41,324 nucleotides of DNA from G963665405 sp963665405 (GTDB taxonomy: Bacteria > Chloroflexota > Dehalococcoidia > Lucifugimonadales > G963665405): NCBI GenBank assembly GCA_963665405.2, contig CAXXUH010000002.1, forward strand, positions 1 to 41,324, read 5' to 3'. The notes below the pieces were generated by a model. That model searched no databases. It saw only the letters and a program-made list of their open reading frames with translations, and was not told the DNA's origin. Both the position numbers and the translations under genes were made by a program. Below, piece by piece: positions 18,455-26,813 of the stretch. Numbering within the stretch: the first letter of the stretch is position 1; every line of letters begins with the position of its first letter.

Positions 18455-19111
18455 TTGCCGTCTTCAAGACTGGCGGCCTCCCTCGGCGTACTGGCCCTGG
18501 CAGGGCTGGCCGTCTTCGCCGTCTTCGCAGCGATCCACGACATGTTCCCCGGAGACATCGGCGTCTCGGAGTGGACACAGAGCTGGCGGCCCGCCTGGTT
18601 CGTAACGTTGATGAAGGTGGTCAGCTACTTCGGCGACCCGAAGGTCGCCGTCCCACTGGTGGCCGTCGTCACCGCGGCTCTCTATCTCAAGCGGCTGAGG
18701 CTCGAGGCCGTCGTCGTCGCCGGAGCCGCGATCGCCGACTACGCGCTCCGGGGGATTCTGAAGGAGCTCGTGGCGCGGCCCCGACCATCCGAGGACCTGG
18801 TCGAGATACTGGACCTGGCGAGGGGCTTCTCGTTCCCGAGCGGACACGTCATGCACTATGTCGCCTTCCTGGGCACGCTGGGCGCGCTGTCGTACACCGG
18901 GATGAGGCCCGGGCTCGGCCGGCAGCTGCTCGTCGCCGGGGTCCTGGCAGCGGTGGGAGCGATGGGCTTTTCCCGCATCTTCCTCGGAGTGCACTGGCTG
19001 AGCGACGTCGTTGGCGGATATGCGATCGGGATCGCGGTCGTGACCGTGGCGGTTTGGTCGTGGCGAGGGCGGAAGGTCCCGTTCGACGGTGACGAACGTA
19101 CCACTCGGTAA
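18455..19111 (+). CDS. PAP2-family membrane phosphatase
   Basis: This 218-aa polytopic membrane protein has the full type-2 phosphatidic acid phosphatase signature: KELVARPRP (K103, R110, P111), PSGH (128-131) and SRIFLGVHWLSD (R174, H180, D184). Family members dephosphorylate lipid phosphates such as undecaprenyl pyrophosphate or phosphatidate on the outer face of the membrane. Predicted membrane spans lie at about 8-27, 48-76, 84-100, 132-147, 156-172 and 187-203. The TTG at 18455 is assigned from the hydrophobic N-terminus; the Shine-Dalgarno sequence is weak. It follows the SDR pair by 83 bp. Confidence 0.88.
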   Translation: MPSSRLAASLGVLALAGLAVFAVFAAIHDMFPGDIGVSEWTQSWRPAWFVTLMKVVSYFGDPKVAVPLVAVVTAALYLKRLRLEAVVVAGAAIADYALRGILKELVARPRPSEDLVEILDLARGFSFPSGHVMHYVAFLGTLGALSYTGMRPGLGRQLLVAGVLAAVGAMGFSRIFLGVHWLSDVVGGYAIGIAVVTVAVWSWRGRKVPFDGDERTTR

Positions 19112-19169
19112 GAGGCCCTGCGTCCCTTTACGGCCCCGTGGAGCTATGATAAGGTGACTGCAACCGACG

Positions 19170-19856
19170 ATGAACTGGCTCGACGTTCTCATAATAGTGG
19201 TCATCGGTGTTGCCGCCCTCATGGGCGCCAAGACCGGGCTTATCGGTGCCCTCTTCACCGTGGGGGCCGTGCTGATCGGGTGGCTGCTCGCGGGGCGATG
19301 GGCCGACAACATAGGGGGGCTGTTCGGGGACTCCTTGTCCAACGACACCATCGTTACGGTGATCTCGTACGCGATCATCCTGGCGGTCACGGTCTTCCTG
19401 GGCAGGGTCGTCGCCCGAGTCGTGAGGCCGATACTGGGACTGGTCACCCTGGGGATGTCTGGGATGGTGGACAAGCTGGGGGGTCTCGCCCTCGGTGTCC
19501 TGGTGGGAGTGTTTCTCGCGGGCGCGACATTCATGGGGCTGGCCAGGCTCGCCTACAACTTCGAGGTGGGGGAGCTGGGCGAGGACATCGCCGCGGTGGC
19601 CACGGAGCGGCTGCAGCAGGTCGACGAGGTGGGCAACGTCGTCGAGTCGGTGCTGTCGGTGTCGACGACCGCACCGATTTTCGACCAGGTGCGCGAAGGC
19701 GTCGAGTCGGCCCTCATGGATTCGACGAGCGCGCCGCTCTTCGTAGATGTCGCCACCGCGCTGCCGGGCAGCACCCTGGGTTTCGTTCCAGACGACTTCA
19801 AGGTCGCGCTAGAGATTCTGGATCACCGTATAACGGAGTCGGAGGGCTCTCCCTAG
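19170..19856 (+). CDS. CvpA family membrane protein
   Basis: This 228-aa protein has four N-terminal hydrophobic segments (about 5-20, 24-42, 62-84, 104-126). The N-terminal pattern NWLDVLIIVVIGVAALMGAK followed by GLIG is typical of CvpA, a family linked to colicin V production and envelope homeostasis. The C-terminal 90 residues are soluble and acidic, with no recognised domain. It starts 58 bp after the PAP2 phosphatase and ends 18 bp before the HNH gene, so these three may be co-transcribed. Confidence 0.82.
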   Translation: MNWLDVLIIVVIGVAALMGAKTGLIGALFTVGAVLIGWLLAGRWADNIGGLFGDSLSNDTIVTVISYAIILAVTVFLGRVVARVVRPILGLVTLGMSGMVDKLGGLALGVLVGVFLAGATFMGLARLAYNFEVGELGEDIAAVATERLQQVDEVGNVVESVLSVSTTAPIFDQVREGVESALMDSTSAPLFVDVATALPGSTLGFVPDDFKVALEILDHRITESEGSP

Positions 19857-19874
19857 GTCGCTCATGCGCCAACC

Positions 19875-20384
19875 ATGATAACGAGGGAACCCGTTCTGGT
19901 CCTGAACCAGAACTATCAGCCACTGAACATCTGCAACGTCAGGCGCGCCGTCGTCCTGCTCGGCCGGGGTAAGGCGGAGCTGATGAAGAACGGTCGCGGC
20001 CACATACAGGGCGTATCGTGGACCATACCGCTCCCGTCGGTGATCCGGATGATGTACCAGGTCCGGCGGCCGCTGATCCGGCGAAGGCTATCGCGCCGGG
20101 CGGTCTTCTACCGCGACGGTTTCGCCTGCCAGTACTGCGGTAAACAGACCAAGTCGCTTACATTGGACCACGTGATGCCCCGCTCGAGACGCGGGCCGCA
20201 CGTGTGGCAGAACGTGGTCAGCGCCTGCATCCCCTGCAACCATCGCAAGGCCGGCCGAACCCCCAAGGAGGCCGGGATGCGATTGAGGCGCCCGGCGGTG
20301 GCGCCACGCCCCGGCCCCTACTCCATCCCCCAGGACCGGACGATCCTGGAGGAGTGGAAGCAGTTCGTGGACTGGATGATCTGA
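19875..20384 (+). CDS. HNH endonuclease family protein
   Basis: This 169-aa protein has a C-terminal HNH nuclease fold stabilised by two CxxC pairs (C85/C88 and C118/C121), with the LDHVMPRSRRG catalytic segment (H99) and CNHRKAGRTPKEAGM after it. The N-terminal half (VLVLNQNYQPLNICNVRRAV) is the usual partner of this stand-alone chromosomal HNH family, whose cellular role is not established. It is not part of an obvious restriction or homing system. Its TGA stop (20382-20384) lies inside the first hairpin of a two-hairpin repeat. Confidence 0.88.
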   Translation: MITREPVLVLNQNYQPLNICNVRRAVVLLGRGKAELMKNGRGHIQGVSWTIPLPSVIRMMYQVRRPLIRRRLSRRAVFYRDGFACQYCGKQTKSLTLDHVMPRSRRGPHVWQNVVSACIPCNHRKAGRTPKEAGMRLRRPAVAPRPGPYSIPQDRTILEEWKQFVDWMI

Positions 20385-20434
20385 GGGACACCCTCAGACT
20401 CCCAGCGAGGGGGCTCCGCCCCCTCTGCGCACCC
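20380..20434 (+). repeat. Two-hairpin repeat, copy 9, overlapping a stop codon
   Basis: Hairpin 1 TCTGAGGG-ACA-CCCTCAGA (20380-20398) contains the HNH gene stop codon. Hairpin 2 is lengthened to GAGGGGGC-TCC-GCCCCCTC. It lies between convergent genes. Confidence 0.85.
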
Positions 20435-20450
20435 CCAGCGTTAGCTCCTC

Positions 20451-20654
20451 TTATTCGACTCTTCTGAGCACGGGCGCCAGGGGACCCGGAACCTCCGCGA
20501 AGATGACCTGCGACGGGGCAATGACGACGTAGCCCTCGGCCGGCTCGCCGTCGGACTCGACGATCACCCGGTCGCCCACCGCCAGGTCGAGGTCGGCCGG
20601 ATCGTAGTACAGAACCGGACCCGAGAGACTGAGCCTGATGCCAACCAGGTTCAA
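20451..20654 (-). CDS. Short PSP1/RicT-like protein (N-terminal segment only)
   Basis: This 67-aa ORF resembles the beginning of PSP1-domain proteins (RicT/YaaT): VGIRLSLSGPVLYYDPADLD, then VGDRVIVE and YVVIAP. In Firmicutes ricT commonly follows holB, and here this ORF overlaps holB by TTGA: its TTG start (20654) shares bases with the holB stop. GGAGG lies 10 nt upstream. Usual RicT proteins are several times longer, with a Cys-containing PSP1 core that is absent here; the frame ends cleanly at RRVE with no continuation in other frames. It is either a reduced stand-alone form or a truncated gene. In Bacillus, RicT takes part in RNA maturation; function here is unknown. Confidence 0.7.
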   Translation of the reverse strand: MNLVGIRLSLSGPVLYYDPADLDLAVGDRVIVESDGEPAEGYVVIAPSQVIFAEVPGPLAPVLRRVE

Positions 20655-21721
20655 CTTGCGGCAGCCTCCGCTGGAGCTATGCTGTCTCGGCCGTCCGAGG
20701 CGTCGAGGTCGAGACTTGGCAGAGCGAGCATGAGGCCCTCCAGCACCAGCCGGGGGTTCACGTTGCTCTCCAGCAGGTCCCATGTCTCCTGAATAGCTCT
20801 GATGACGCCCGCGACCCGCGTGGCGGACAGGCTGCCCGCCGCCGCGCTCAGCGTGTCCATCCTCGACCGATTGGTCACGAGATGAGGAATGCCCTCCTTG
20901 ACGACGAGGATGTCTCGCCACCAGCCGAGCCAGATCTCGAGCTCACTCCTGACGGTGTCCCGGTTTCTCCGGAACGAGTTGGCCATGCCCTCGGCCAGCG
21001 CGAATCGCCGATCGAGACCCCCGCCGACCGCCGCTTCGACGGCGTCCAGGGTACGGGACAGCGCCTCCATTACCGCGGGCTCGGCGGCGGCGCGGAACGC
21101 CCACCCGGGCCTTCCCTCCGACAGGCGGGCGAGCTCCTCGGCGTCGGCGTGGTCGAGCCGGTACCGGCCCTCCAGCTCGGCGGCGATCAGGTCCCTGCGC
21201 ACAGGTCTCAGGTCGAGGCGCCTGCATCGCGAGGTGACGGTCGGAAGAAGGCGGTCGGGCTCGACCGCCAGAAGGAGCAGCGCGACCTGATCGGGCGGCT
21301 CCTCCAGGGTCTTGAGCAGGGCGTTGGCGGCCTCCTCGCTCATCCTGTCGGCCTCGTCGATTATGAAGACGCGGAATCTTCCCTCGTACGGCTTGAGGCT
21401 GGCCTCACGCTGGAGCTCCCTGACCTGGTCGATGCCGATGGCAACCCTGGCGCGCACGTCGTCGCTGGCATCCGCCACGACCCGCACGGTCCGGACATCG
21501 GTATGCGTCCCGGCCGCGATCCGCTGGCACTGGGTGCATTCGCCGCAGGGCCGGTTGTCGCCGAGACAGTTGAGGGCTCGGGTGAAGTCGAGGGCCAGCG
21601 TGGCCTTGCCCACGCCTCTCGGTCCCGTCACCAGGTACGCGTGGGAGACGCGGCCGAGCTCCAGGCTGCGATCGAGGGACTGGATCGCCTTCTCATGACC
21701 TATGGTGTTCCAGGTGGCCAT
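20651..21721 (-). CDS. holB: DNA polymerase III delta-prime subunit (clamp loader)
   Basis: This 356-aa AAA+ clamp-loader subunit helps load the beta sliding clamp. It has a P-loop region GPRGVGKAT (33-41), four zinc-binding cysteines (C52, C59, C62, C65), the VFIIDEADRMSEEAANALLK segment, and TLEEPP with the SRC motif (TSRCRRLDLRP). The ATP site has Ala where Ser/Thr normally follows the P-loop Lys, which may weaken nucleotide binding as in other delta-prime subunits. The frame is open upstream for another 270 codons, but the family N-terminus (MATWNTIGHEKAI) fixes the start at 21721. It is coupled to the PSP1-like ORF downstream. Confidence 0.93.
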   Translation of the reverse strand: MATWNTIGHEKAIQSLDRSLELGRVSHAYLVTGPRGVGKATLALDFTRALNCLGDNRPCGECTQCQRIAAGTHTDVRTVRVVADASDDVRARVAIGIDQVRELQREASLKPYEGRFRVFIIDEADRMSEEAANALLKTLEEPPDQVALLLLAVEPDRLLPTVTSRCRRLDLRPVRRDLIAAELEGRYRLDHADAEELARLSEGRPGWAFRAAAEPAVMEALSRTLDAVEAAVGGGLDRRFALAEGMANSFRRNRDTVRSELEIWLGWWRDILVVKEGIPHLVTNRSRMDTLSAAAGSLSATRVAGVIRAIQETWDLLESNVNPRLVLEGLMLALPSLDLDASDGRDSIAPAEAAAS

Positions 21722-21782
21722 CGGGTCCGACTCATCGTCTCCTGTTTGTTGCTCCCGCCCCCACAGTGTGGGGGAGAGGGAG

Positions 21783-21836
21783 TCTGAGGACACCCTCAGA
21801 CTCCCAGCAAAGGGGCTTCGCCCCTCTGCATTCCCC
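21783..21836 (+). repeat. Two-hairpin intergenic repeat, copy 10
   Basis: Hairpin 1 has lost one G (TCTGAGG-ACA-CCCTCAGA). Hairpin 2 is AGGGGC-TTC-GCCCCT. It is the first of three copies filling the 308-bp gap between lysA and holB. Confidence 0.8.
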
Positions 21837-21877
21837 TCTTTTCGAGTTGCGTGCCTCCCGGATGTGGGGAAGGGGGT

Positions 21878-21932
21878 TCTGAGGGACACCCTCAGACTCC
21901 CAGCAAAGAGGCTTCGCCCCTCTGCACTCCCA
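21878..21932 (+). repeat. Two-hairpin intergenic repeat, copy 11
   Basis: Hairpin 1 is standard (21878-21896). Hairpin 2 is AGAGGC-TTC-GCCCCT with one mispair. Confidence 0.8.
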
Positions 21933-22008
21933 ATTCTCAGGGTCCCCGAGGTAAACTGTCTCGGTAACGCCGCTTCCGACTTCCCCGAGCAGGCTCTCAG
22001 AATCCGGG

Positions 22009-22030
22009 CAAAAAGGGCTTCACCCCTTTT
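22009..22030 (-). terminator. Intrinsic terminator of lysA built from a degenerate repeat (copy 12)
   Basis: On the minus strand AAAAGGG-GTGAAG-CCCTTTT (22011-22030) is followed by one more T and begins within the lysA TGA stop (22030-22032). This 7-bp stem with a T-run fits a Rho-independent terminator. The plus-strand context (CTCAGAATCCGGGCAAAAAG) shows that it descends from the hairpin-2 half of the dispersed repeat. Confidence 0.65.
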
Positions 22031-23373
22031 CAGCTTCCCTGCTGGCCCGGCCGCCCGTCTTCGAGGATGTCGCAGAGCATCAGGTCCTCGTAGGTCTCGC
22101 GCCGGCGGATGAGCCGTGCGTTTCCGTTCCCGACCATCACGATGGCCGGTCTTGGATTGGAGTTGTAGTTGCTGGCCATGGCAGGGGCGTACGCTCCGGA
22201 GGCCGGGATGGCGATCAGGTCGCCGGGCTCCAGGACGGGAAGGCGGATGTCGCGCACCAGGACATCGCCGGACTCGCAGTACTTCCCGGCGAGGGTGACG
22301 GTCTCGGCCGGTCCGTCGGTCATCTTGCCGGCGGCGACGGCCTCGTACCGGGCGTCGTAGAGCGCCGGGCGGATATTGTCCCCCATCCCGCCGTCCAGCG
22401 AGACGTACTTTCTGACGCCGGGGATGTCCTTGATCGCACCGACGGTGTAAAGGGCGACACCGGGCCGTCCTGCGACGGCCCGTCCGGGCTCGATGAGCAG
22501 TTTCGGCCCGGCGATGCCGAGGTCGGCGCACCGGGCCTTCAGCGTCGAGGTGATGACCTCGGCATATGCGCCGACCTCCGGTGGCAGCCGGTCCCTCGTG
22601 TAGCCGATCGCGAACCCGCCGCCGGGGCTGAACTCCTCCAGCTTCAGACCCTCTTTGACCATGTCGGCGGCGAGAGTCAGCACCGTGTCGATTCCTATTG
22701 CGAAGGGCTCAAGCTCGAAGATGGGCGACCCCAGGTGAGAGTGGATACCGATCAGGTCGAGGCTCGGCGCGCCTACGGCCCGACGGACCGCCTCGGCGGC
22801 GTCTCCGGACTCGATCGAGAACCCGAACTTGCTGTCCAGGGTCCCCGTCGTTGTATGAACGTGGGTATGCGGATCGACTCCGGGCGACACCCGTAGAAGA
22901 ATCTTTTGGACCAGGCGCCTGCGCCCTCCGATGTCGTTCAGCAGCCGTAGCTCGTGGAAGTTGTCGACCACGATGCGGCCTATCCCATAGTCGAGCGCAT
23001 ACTCGAGCTCGCCGGCCGACTTGTTGTTTCCGTGGAAGTAGATGTCCTCCGGCGGGAAGTCGACAGCCGCCGCGACCGCCAGCTCTCCGCCCGACACCAC
23101 GTCGAGCCCGAGCCCCTCTTCGTGGACGAGTCTTGCCAGCGCCGGGCTTATGAAGGCCTTCGAGGCGTAGAGGACCCTGGAGTTCGGATAGCGATCCGCG
23201 AACTCGCGCACGAAGCTGCGGCAGATACCCCTGAGCGTGGGCTCGTCGAAGACGTAGAGTGGGGTCCCGAACTCGGACGCCAGCTCGATCGCGTCGCATC
23301 CGCCGAGGACCAGGTGCCCGTCGTCGTTGATCGCCGCGCCGTCGGGGAAGAGAACGGCGTTCTCGAAGCTCAT
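22030..23373 (-). CDS. lysA: Diaminopimelate decarboxylase
   Basis: LysA decarboxylates meso-diaminopimelate to lysine, the last step of lysine synthesis. The 447-aa fold-type III PLP enzyme has the cofactor lysine K72 (LYASKAF), HSHLGS (211-216), SPGGGFAIGY (249-258), LIEPGRAVAG (293-302), and the catalytic CESGD (C366, E367, D370), all typical of DapDC rather than ornithine decarboxylase. The start at ATG 23373 follows GGAGGG on the minus strand. The gene is monocistronic in the window, with a terminator-like hairpin at its stop. Confidence 0.95.
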   Translation of the reverse strand: MSFENAVLFPDGAAINDDGHLVLGGCDAIELASEFGTPLYVFDEPTLRGICRSFVREFADRYPNSRVLYASKAFISPALARLVHEEGLGLDVVSGGELAVAAAVDFPPEDIYFHGNNKSAGELEYALDYGIGRIVVDNFHELRLLNDIGGRRRLVQKILLRVSPGVDPHTHVHTTTGTLDSKFGFSIESGDAAEAVRRAVGAPSLDLIGIHSHLGSPIFELEPFAIGIDTVLTLAADMVKEGLKLEEFSPGGGFAIGYTRDRLPPEVGAYAEVITSTLKARCADLGIAGPKLLIEPGRAVAGRPGVALYTVGAIKDIPGVRKYVSLDGGMGDNIRPALYDARYEAVAAGKMTDGPAETVTLAGKYCESGDVLVRDIRLPVLEPGDLIAIPASGAYAPAMASNYNSNPRPAIVMVGNGNARLIRRRETYEDLMLCDILEDGRPGQQGS

Positions 23374-23544
23374 GTCCCTCCTCGCGCCTTGCGCCGGAGC
23401 TAGCAAACCACCCTATTGTAGCGTCACGCGTTCACAAAGAGAAACCTGGGTTCGCCCAGGCTAGGGTCTTTTCGTTCCCCCTCTACTCGGCCGCACCTCC
23501 CCCGTTGGGGTGCCCTCTTAAACCCACCCACTCGCCCGATGGAT

Positions 23545-23597
23545 TAGGGCACCCCAAACCCCGCTAAGGGGGCTGAGCCCCCTTTGGAACCCCCAGC
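23545..23597 (+). repeat. Two-hairpin repeat, variant B copy 13
   Basis: GGGC-ACCCC gives a weak hairpin 1. Hairpin 2 is a strong AAGGGGGC-TGA-GCCCCCTT followed by TGGAACCCCC. It lies in the 467-bp divergent gap between lysA and the sugar dehydrogenase, which has no supportable gene. Confidence 0.7.
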
Positions 23598-23650
23598 CGG
23601 GGCCCTATGCGCCCCCACGCTCAGGAAAGTCGGAGGTGTGGAAGCACAAC

Positions 23651-23685
23651 GGTGGATGGCCAAGAATCGGACTTTGAAAAGGCCC
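23651..23685 (+). repeat. GTGGATGGCCAA repeat, copy 2
   Basis: Second copy of the element at 16411-16445: GTGGATGGCCAAGAATCGG, then ACTTTGAAAAGGCCC. Downstream at 23769-23788 is a GCACACGGCCGTGCGCCCC segment similar to 8044-8060. Confidence 0.7.
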
Positions 23686-23840
23686 TGTAGCCGAGGCACG
23701 ATCGCGATTGCGGTCACCTGGTCGGAGTCTTCGTAGGCCGTCCGAGAGGACGCGACAGCAGGGTCAGGGCACACGGCCGTGCGCCCCTACACGGGCCGGC
23801 GGCTCTTGTCGGCCACAGTCCGCGAGGGTACATTGCTTTC

Positions 23841-25049
23841 ATGAACCTGGTATGCGCCTGGGTGATCCCGGTCATCCTGGCTGGAGCGTGCTCAGCCGGC
23901 GATCTGGAGAGCCTGCACACGGACACGCCTACAGCGGCGGCGGCGACGGTGTCGAGCTCGCCGGAGCCGCTCCAGGAGCTGGGTATCGAGCCGGCCTTCC
24001 CGAACCTTCTGCTTCCCGAGATCGTGTACCTGGCGGACCCTGGGGACGGGACCGGCCGTCTCTTCGCCGCGCTCAAGCCGGGACTGATCGTCGCTTTCGA
24101 GAACGACGCGGACGTGGACGCTGCCGAGCTGTTCCTCGACATCACCGAGCGGGCGAACGACTCGGGAAACGAGGAGGGTCTTCTCGGGCTCGCCTTCGAC
24201 CCCGCATACACCGACAACGGGCACTTCTACGTCTACTACTCGGCCCGGCCTCCTCGAAGGTCCGTGCTGTCTCGGTTCTCGGTCCGTGCGGACGACCCGG
24301 ACCGCGCCGACGCCGGGTCCGAGATCGTGATCTTGGAGGTCCCCCAGCCCTTCGCAAACCACAACGGCGGCCAGATAGCCTTCGGGCCGGACGGGTACCT
24401 GTACGTGGGTCTCGGCGACGGCGGTCTTGCCGGCGATCCGGAGGGCAACGGCCAGGACACGTCCACGCTGCTGGGGTCGATCCTACGAATCGACGTGGGC
24501 TCGCTGGACTCCGGCCGGGGCTACTCGATTCCGCCGGACAACCCGTTTGCAGGGGTGGCCGGGGCAAGGGGCGAGATCTGGGCGCACGGTCTGCGTAACC
24601 CGTGGAGGTTCTCTTTCGACCGCCTGACGGGCGAGCTGTGGGCCGCCGACGTGGGCCAGAACGACTACGAGGAGGTGGACGTCATCCGTCGAGGCCGCAA
24701 CTACGGGTGGGACATCATGGAGGGGTCGCGCTGCTTTCCGATCAGGACCCAGGCATGTGACACAGACGGCCTGGAGCCTCCGGTCGCGGAGTACGGTCAC
24801 GACGAGGGCTGCTCCATCACCGGGGGGTACGTCTATCGTGGCACTCGCCTGCCCTCATTGTACGGCGCCTACGTCTATGGGGACTACTGCTCCGGCAATC
24901 TCTGGGCGCTGCGACACGGCGGCTCCCGTGTGACCGAGCAGATCAGGCTCGCGGAGACCCGCCTGCGAATCTCATCGTTCGGCGAGGATTCGTCCGGAGA
25001 GGTCTACGTTCTGTCCATCGACGGCCGGATCTTCCGGTTCGTCGAGTGA
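23841..25049 (+). CDS. PQQ-dependent sugar dehydrogenase-like lipoprotein
   Basis: This 402-aa exported protein has a short hydrophobic signal ending in a lipobox-like LAGAC (C17), followed by a Ala/Thr/Ser-rich linker. The body is a six-bladed propeller of the soluble glucose/sorbosone dehydrogenase family: IVYLADPGDGTGRLF, GLLGLAFDP, NHNGGQIAFGPDG (H174), LYVGLGDGG (188-195), GLRNPWRFSFD, GQNDYEEVDVI. Such enzymes oxidise aldoses or other alcohols with PQQ outside the membrane. H174 and the Gly/Asp loops suggest activity, but the substrate is not predictable and no PQQ synthesis genes are nearby. The stop lies only 14 bp before an IS1380 end. Confidence 0.88.
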   Translation: MNLVCAWVIPVILAGACSAGDLESLHTDTPTAAAATVSSSPEPLQELGIEPAFPNLLLPEIVYLADPGDGTGRLFAALKPGLIVAFENDADVDAAELFLDITERANDSGNEEGLLGLAFDPAYTDNGHFYVYYSARPPRRSVLSRFSVRADDPDRADAGSEIVILEVPQPFANHNGGQIAFGPDGYLYVGLGDGGLAGDPEGNGQDTSTLLGSILRIDVGSLDSGRGYSIPPDNPFAGVAGARGEIWAHGLRNPWRFSFDRLTGELWAADVGQNDYEEVDVIRRGRNYGWDIMEGSRCFPIRTQACDTDGLEPPVAEYGHDEGCSITGGYVYRGTRLPSLYGAYVYGDYCSGNLWALRHGGSRVTEQIRLAETRLRISSFGEDSSGEVYVLSIDGRIFRFVE

Positions 25050-25063
25050 GGGCGCGGGGTAAA

Positions 25064-26775
25064 CCCGAATCCACCGAATGACGGCCTTGGGGACAGCCCA
25101 TGAAGAAGCTAGAGGGTGCTCCTCTGAATCTGGGATAATGGGTTTGGAACAGAAACCCGCGCGGAAACAAGGAGCACCCAATAGATGCTGCCACAGAACA
25201 AACCCGACCGTATCCGCATCCTCTTTGACGACCATCGCCTGGTGGCCAATGCCGGCCTGCTCGTGCCGGCCACCCTCGCCCGGCACCTGGGCCTGCGAGA
25301 ACTCGTCGACCATCACCTTGACCTCGGCGGCGCGCCGGGACGGGCGAACACGGGGGACAAGATGCTGACGCTGGTCGCTTCCGCGCTGGCTGGCGGCGAC
25401 TGCATCGACGACGCCGATGCGCTGCGCGCTGGTGGGACGGTCGGTGTTCTAGGCTGCGTGGTCAAGGCGCCATCCACCCTGGGGACCTTCCTGCGCAGCT
25501 TCCGGTGGGGGCATGTCCGTCAACTCGACCGCGTGAGCCGCCAGTTGTTGGCCCGGGCCTGGGCCGCTGGGGCCGGACCCGGCGACTCGCCCCTGACCAT
25601 CGACCTGGACTCGACCATCTGCGAGACCTATGGACTGGCCAAGGAGGGAGCGCGCCACCACGGCTATACCGGCAAGCGGGGCTATCACCCCCTGTTGGCC
25701 GTCGCCGCCGGCACCGGCGACGTGCTGATGTCCCGGCTGCGCGAGGGCCGCGCCAACACCGCTCGGGGCGCCGCCCACTTCCTGCGTGAAACGGTGAGCC
25801 GGGTTCGCCGTGCCGGGGCCAGCGGGCAACTTACGGCGCGGGCCGACAGCGGCTTCTACGCCCACGCTCTCGTCGCCGCCTGTCGTGAGATGGATGTCCG
25901 CTTCTCCATCACCATCCGCCAGCACAAAAGCCTGCGGAACCTGATCGAGGCGATTCCCGATGCAGACTGGACGCCGGTCCCCTACTGGATGGACGGCGCC
26001 GCCGATGTGGCGCAGTCCACCTACACCCCCTTCCGGACTGAGCCCGGCGCCGCACCGGTGCGGCTCATCGTCCGGCGGGTGAAGCCCACGCCCGGTTCCC
26101 AACTGGCCCTCTTCGCCACCTACAGCTATCACGGCTTCATCACCGACCGGGACGGAGAGACCCTGGAACTGGAGGCCGACCACCGCCGCCACGCCGAGAT
26201 CGAGAACGCCATTCGAGACCTCAAGTACGGCGTCGGTCTGAACCACATGCCGTCCGGCCGCTTCGCCGCCAACGGCGCTTGGCTGGCGGTACAGGTGATG
26301 GCCCACAACCTGGCCCGCTGGACGGCGCGGATCGGTCTGGGCGAGCAGATCGCGACCACCAAGACCCTTCGGCGACGGTTCTTCTCCCTGGCCGGACGGC
26401 TCACCCCCTCGGCACGCCGCCTCACCCTGCATCTGCCACAGCGCTGGCCTTGGGAAACCCAGTTCAGTCGCGCCCTGGCACGGCTGCGAGCGATTCCACT
26501 CCCAGCCTGACGGCGCCCGTCCGCAACTGACCCGCCATCCGCCCAACCGAACGTCCCCGCAAACTCGCGCCAGTCCGGTCCGCGAGCACCTCTCGCCGCG
26601 TCCTCTCCCCGCCATCTCGCCCTACCCAACGTCCCCAGACGGTCACAAGGTCTCCCCGCGGCGGCTGAAGACAGACACCGGCCCCATTTACCCGAATCGT
26701 GCCCGGACCATCGCCTCCCTTTGCCCCTCATCACCCATTCTGCTGCTGCAACGTCATACCTTCGGTGGATTCGGG
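25064..26775 (+). mobile_element. IS1380-family insertion sequence, intact copy
   Basis: The 1712-bp element is bounded by CCCGAATCCACCGAA and its complement TTCGGTGGATTCGGG. In this copy the match extends outward to a perfect 19-bp inverted repeat that includes TAAA (25060-25078 and 26761-26779). It carries one intact transposase gene and about 265 bp of non-coding sequence at its right end. The flanking 5-mers are GTAAA on the left and TTTAG on the right, which are not a direct repeat, so no target duplication is visible here, unlike the second copy. Confidence 0.88.
25185..26510 (+). CDS. IS1380-family transposase
   Basis: This 441-aa DDE transposase is the IS1380 type with DDE-group-1 fold. 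Catalytic acidic residues are visible as D140/D142 (LTIDLDSTICETYG), D221 (ARADSGFYAH) and E338/E340 (HAEIENAIRDLKYG). The frame is uninterrupted and full length for the family, so this copy is probably active. An AAGGAG motif precedes the ATG. The decayed copy at 31339-32667 is its close relative and could be mobilised in trans. Confidence 0.92.
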   Translation: MLPQNKPDRIRILFDDHRLVANAGLLVPATLARHLGLRELVDHHLDLGGAPGRANTGDKMLTLVASALAGGDCIDDADALRAGGTVGVLGCVVKAPSTLGTFLRSFRWGHVRQLDRVSRQLLARAWAAGAGPGDSPLTIDLDSTICETYGLAKEGARHHGYTGKRGYHPLLAVAAGTGDVLMSRLREGRANTARGAAHFLRETVSRVRRAGASGQLTARADSGFYAHALVAACREMDVRFSITIRQHKSLRNLIEAIPDADWTPVPYWMDGAADVAQSTYTPFRTEPGAAPVRLIVRRVKPTPGSQLALFATYSYHGFITDRDGETLELEADHRRHAEIENAIRDLKYGVGLNHMPSGRFAANGAWLAVQVMAHNLARWTARIGLGEQIATTKTLRRRFFSLAGRLTPSARRLTLHLPQRWPWETQFSRALARLRAIPLPA

Positions 26776-26813
26776 TTTAGTCGGCCATTTGAACGCGCGG
26801 GCTATCGCGGTGA

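Noticed and set aside
21722..22531. 270-residue N-terminal extension of HolB
   Set aside because: It runs through intergenic repeats and antisense to lysA; the HolB N-terminus starts at 21721.
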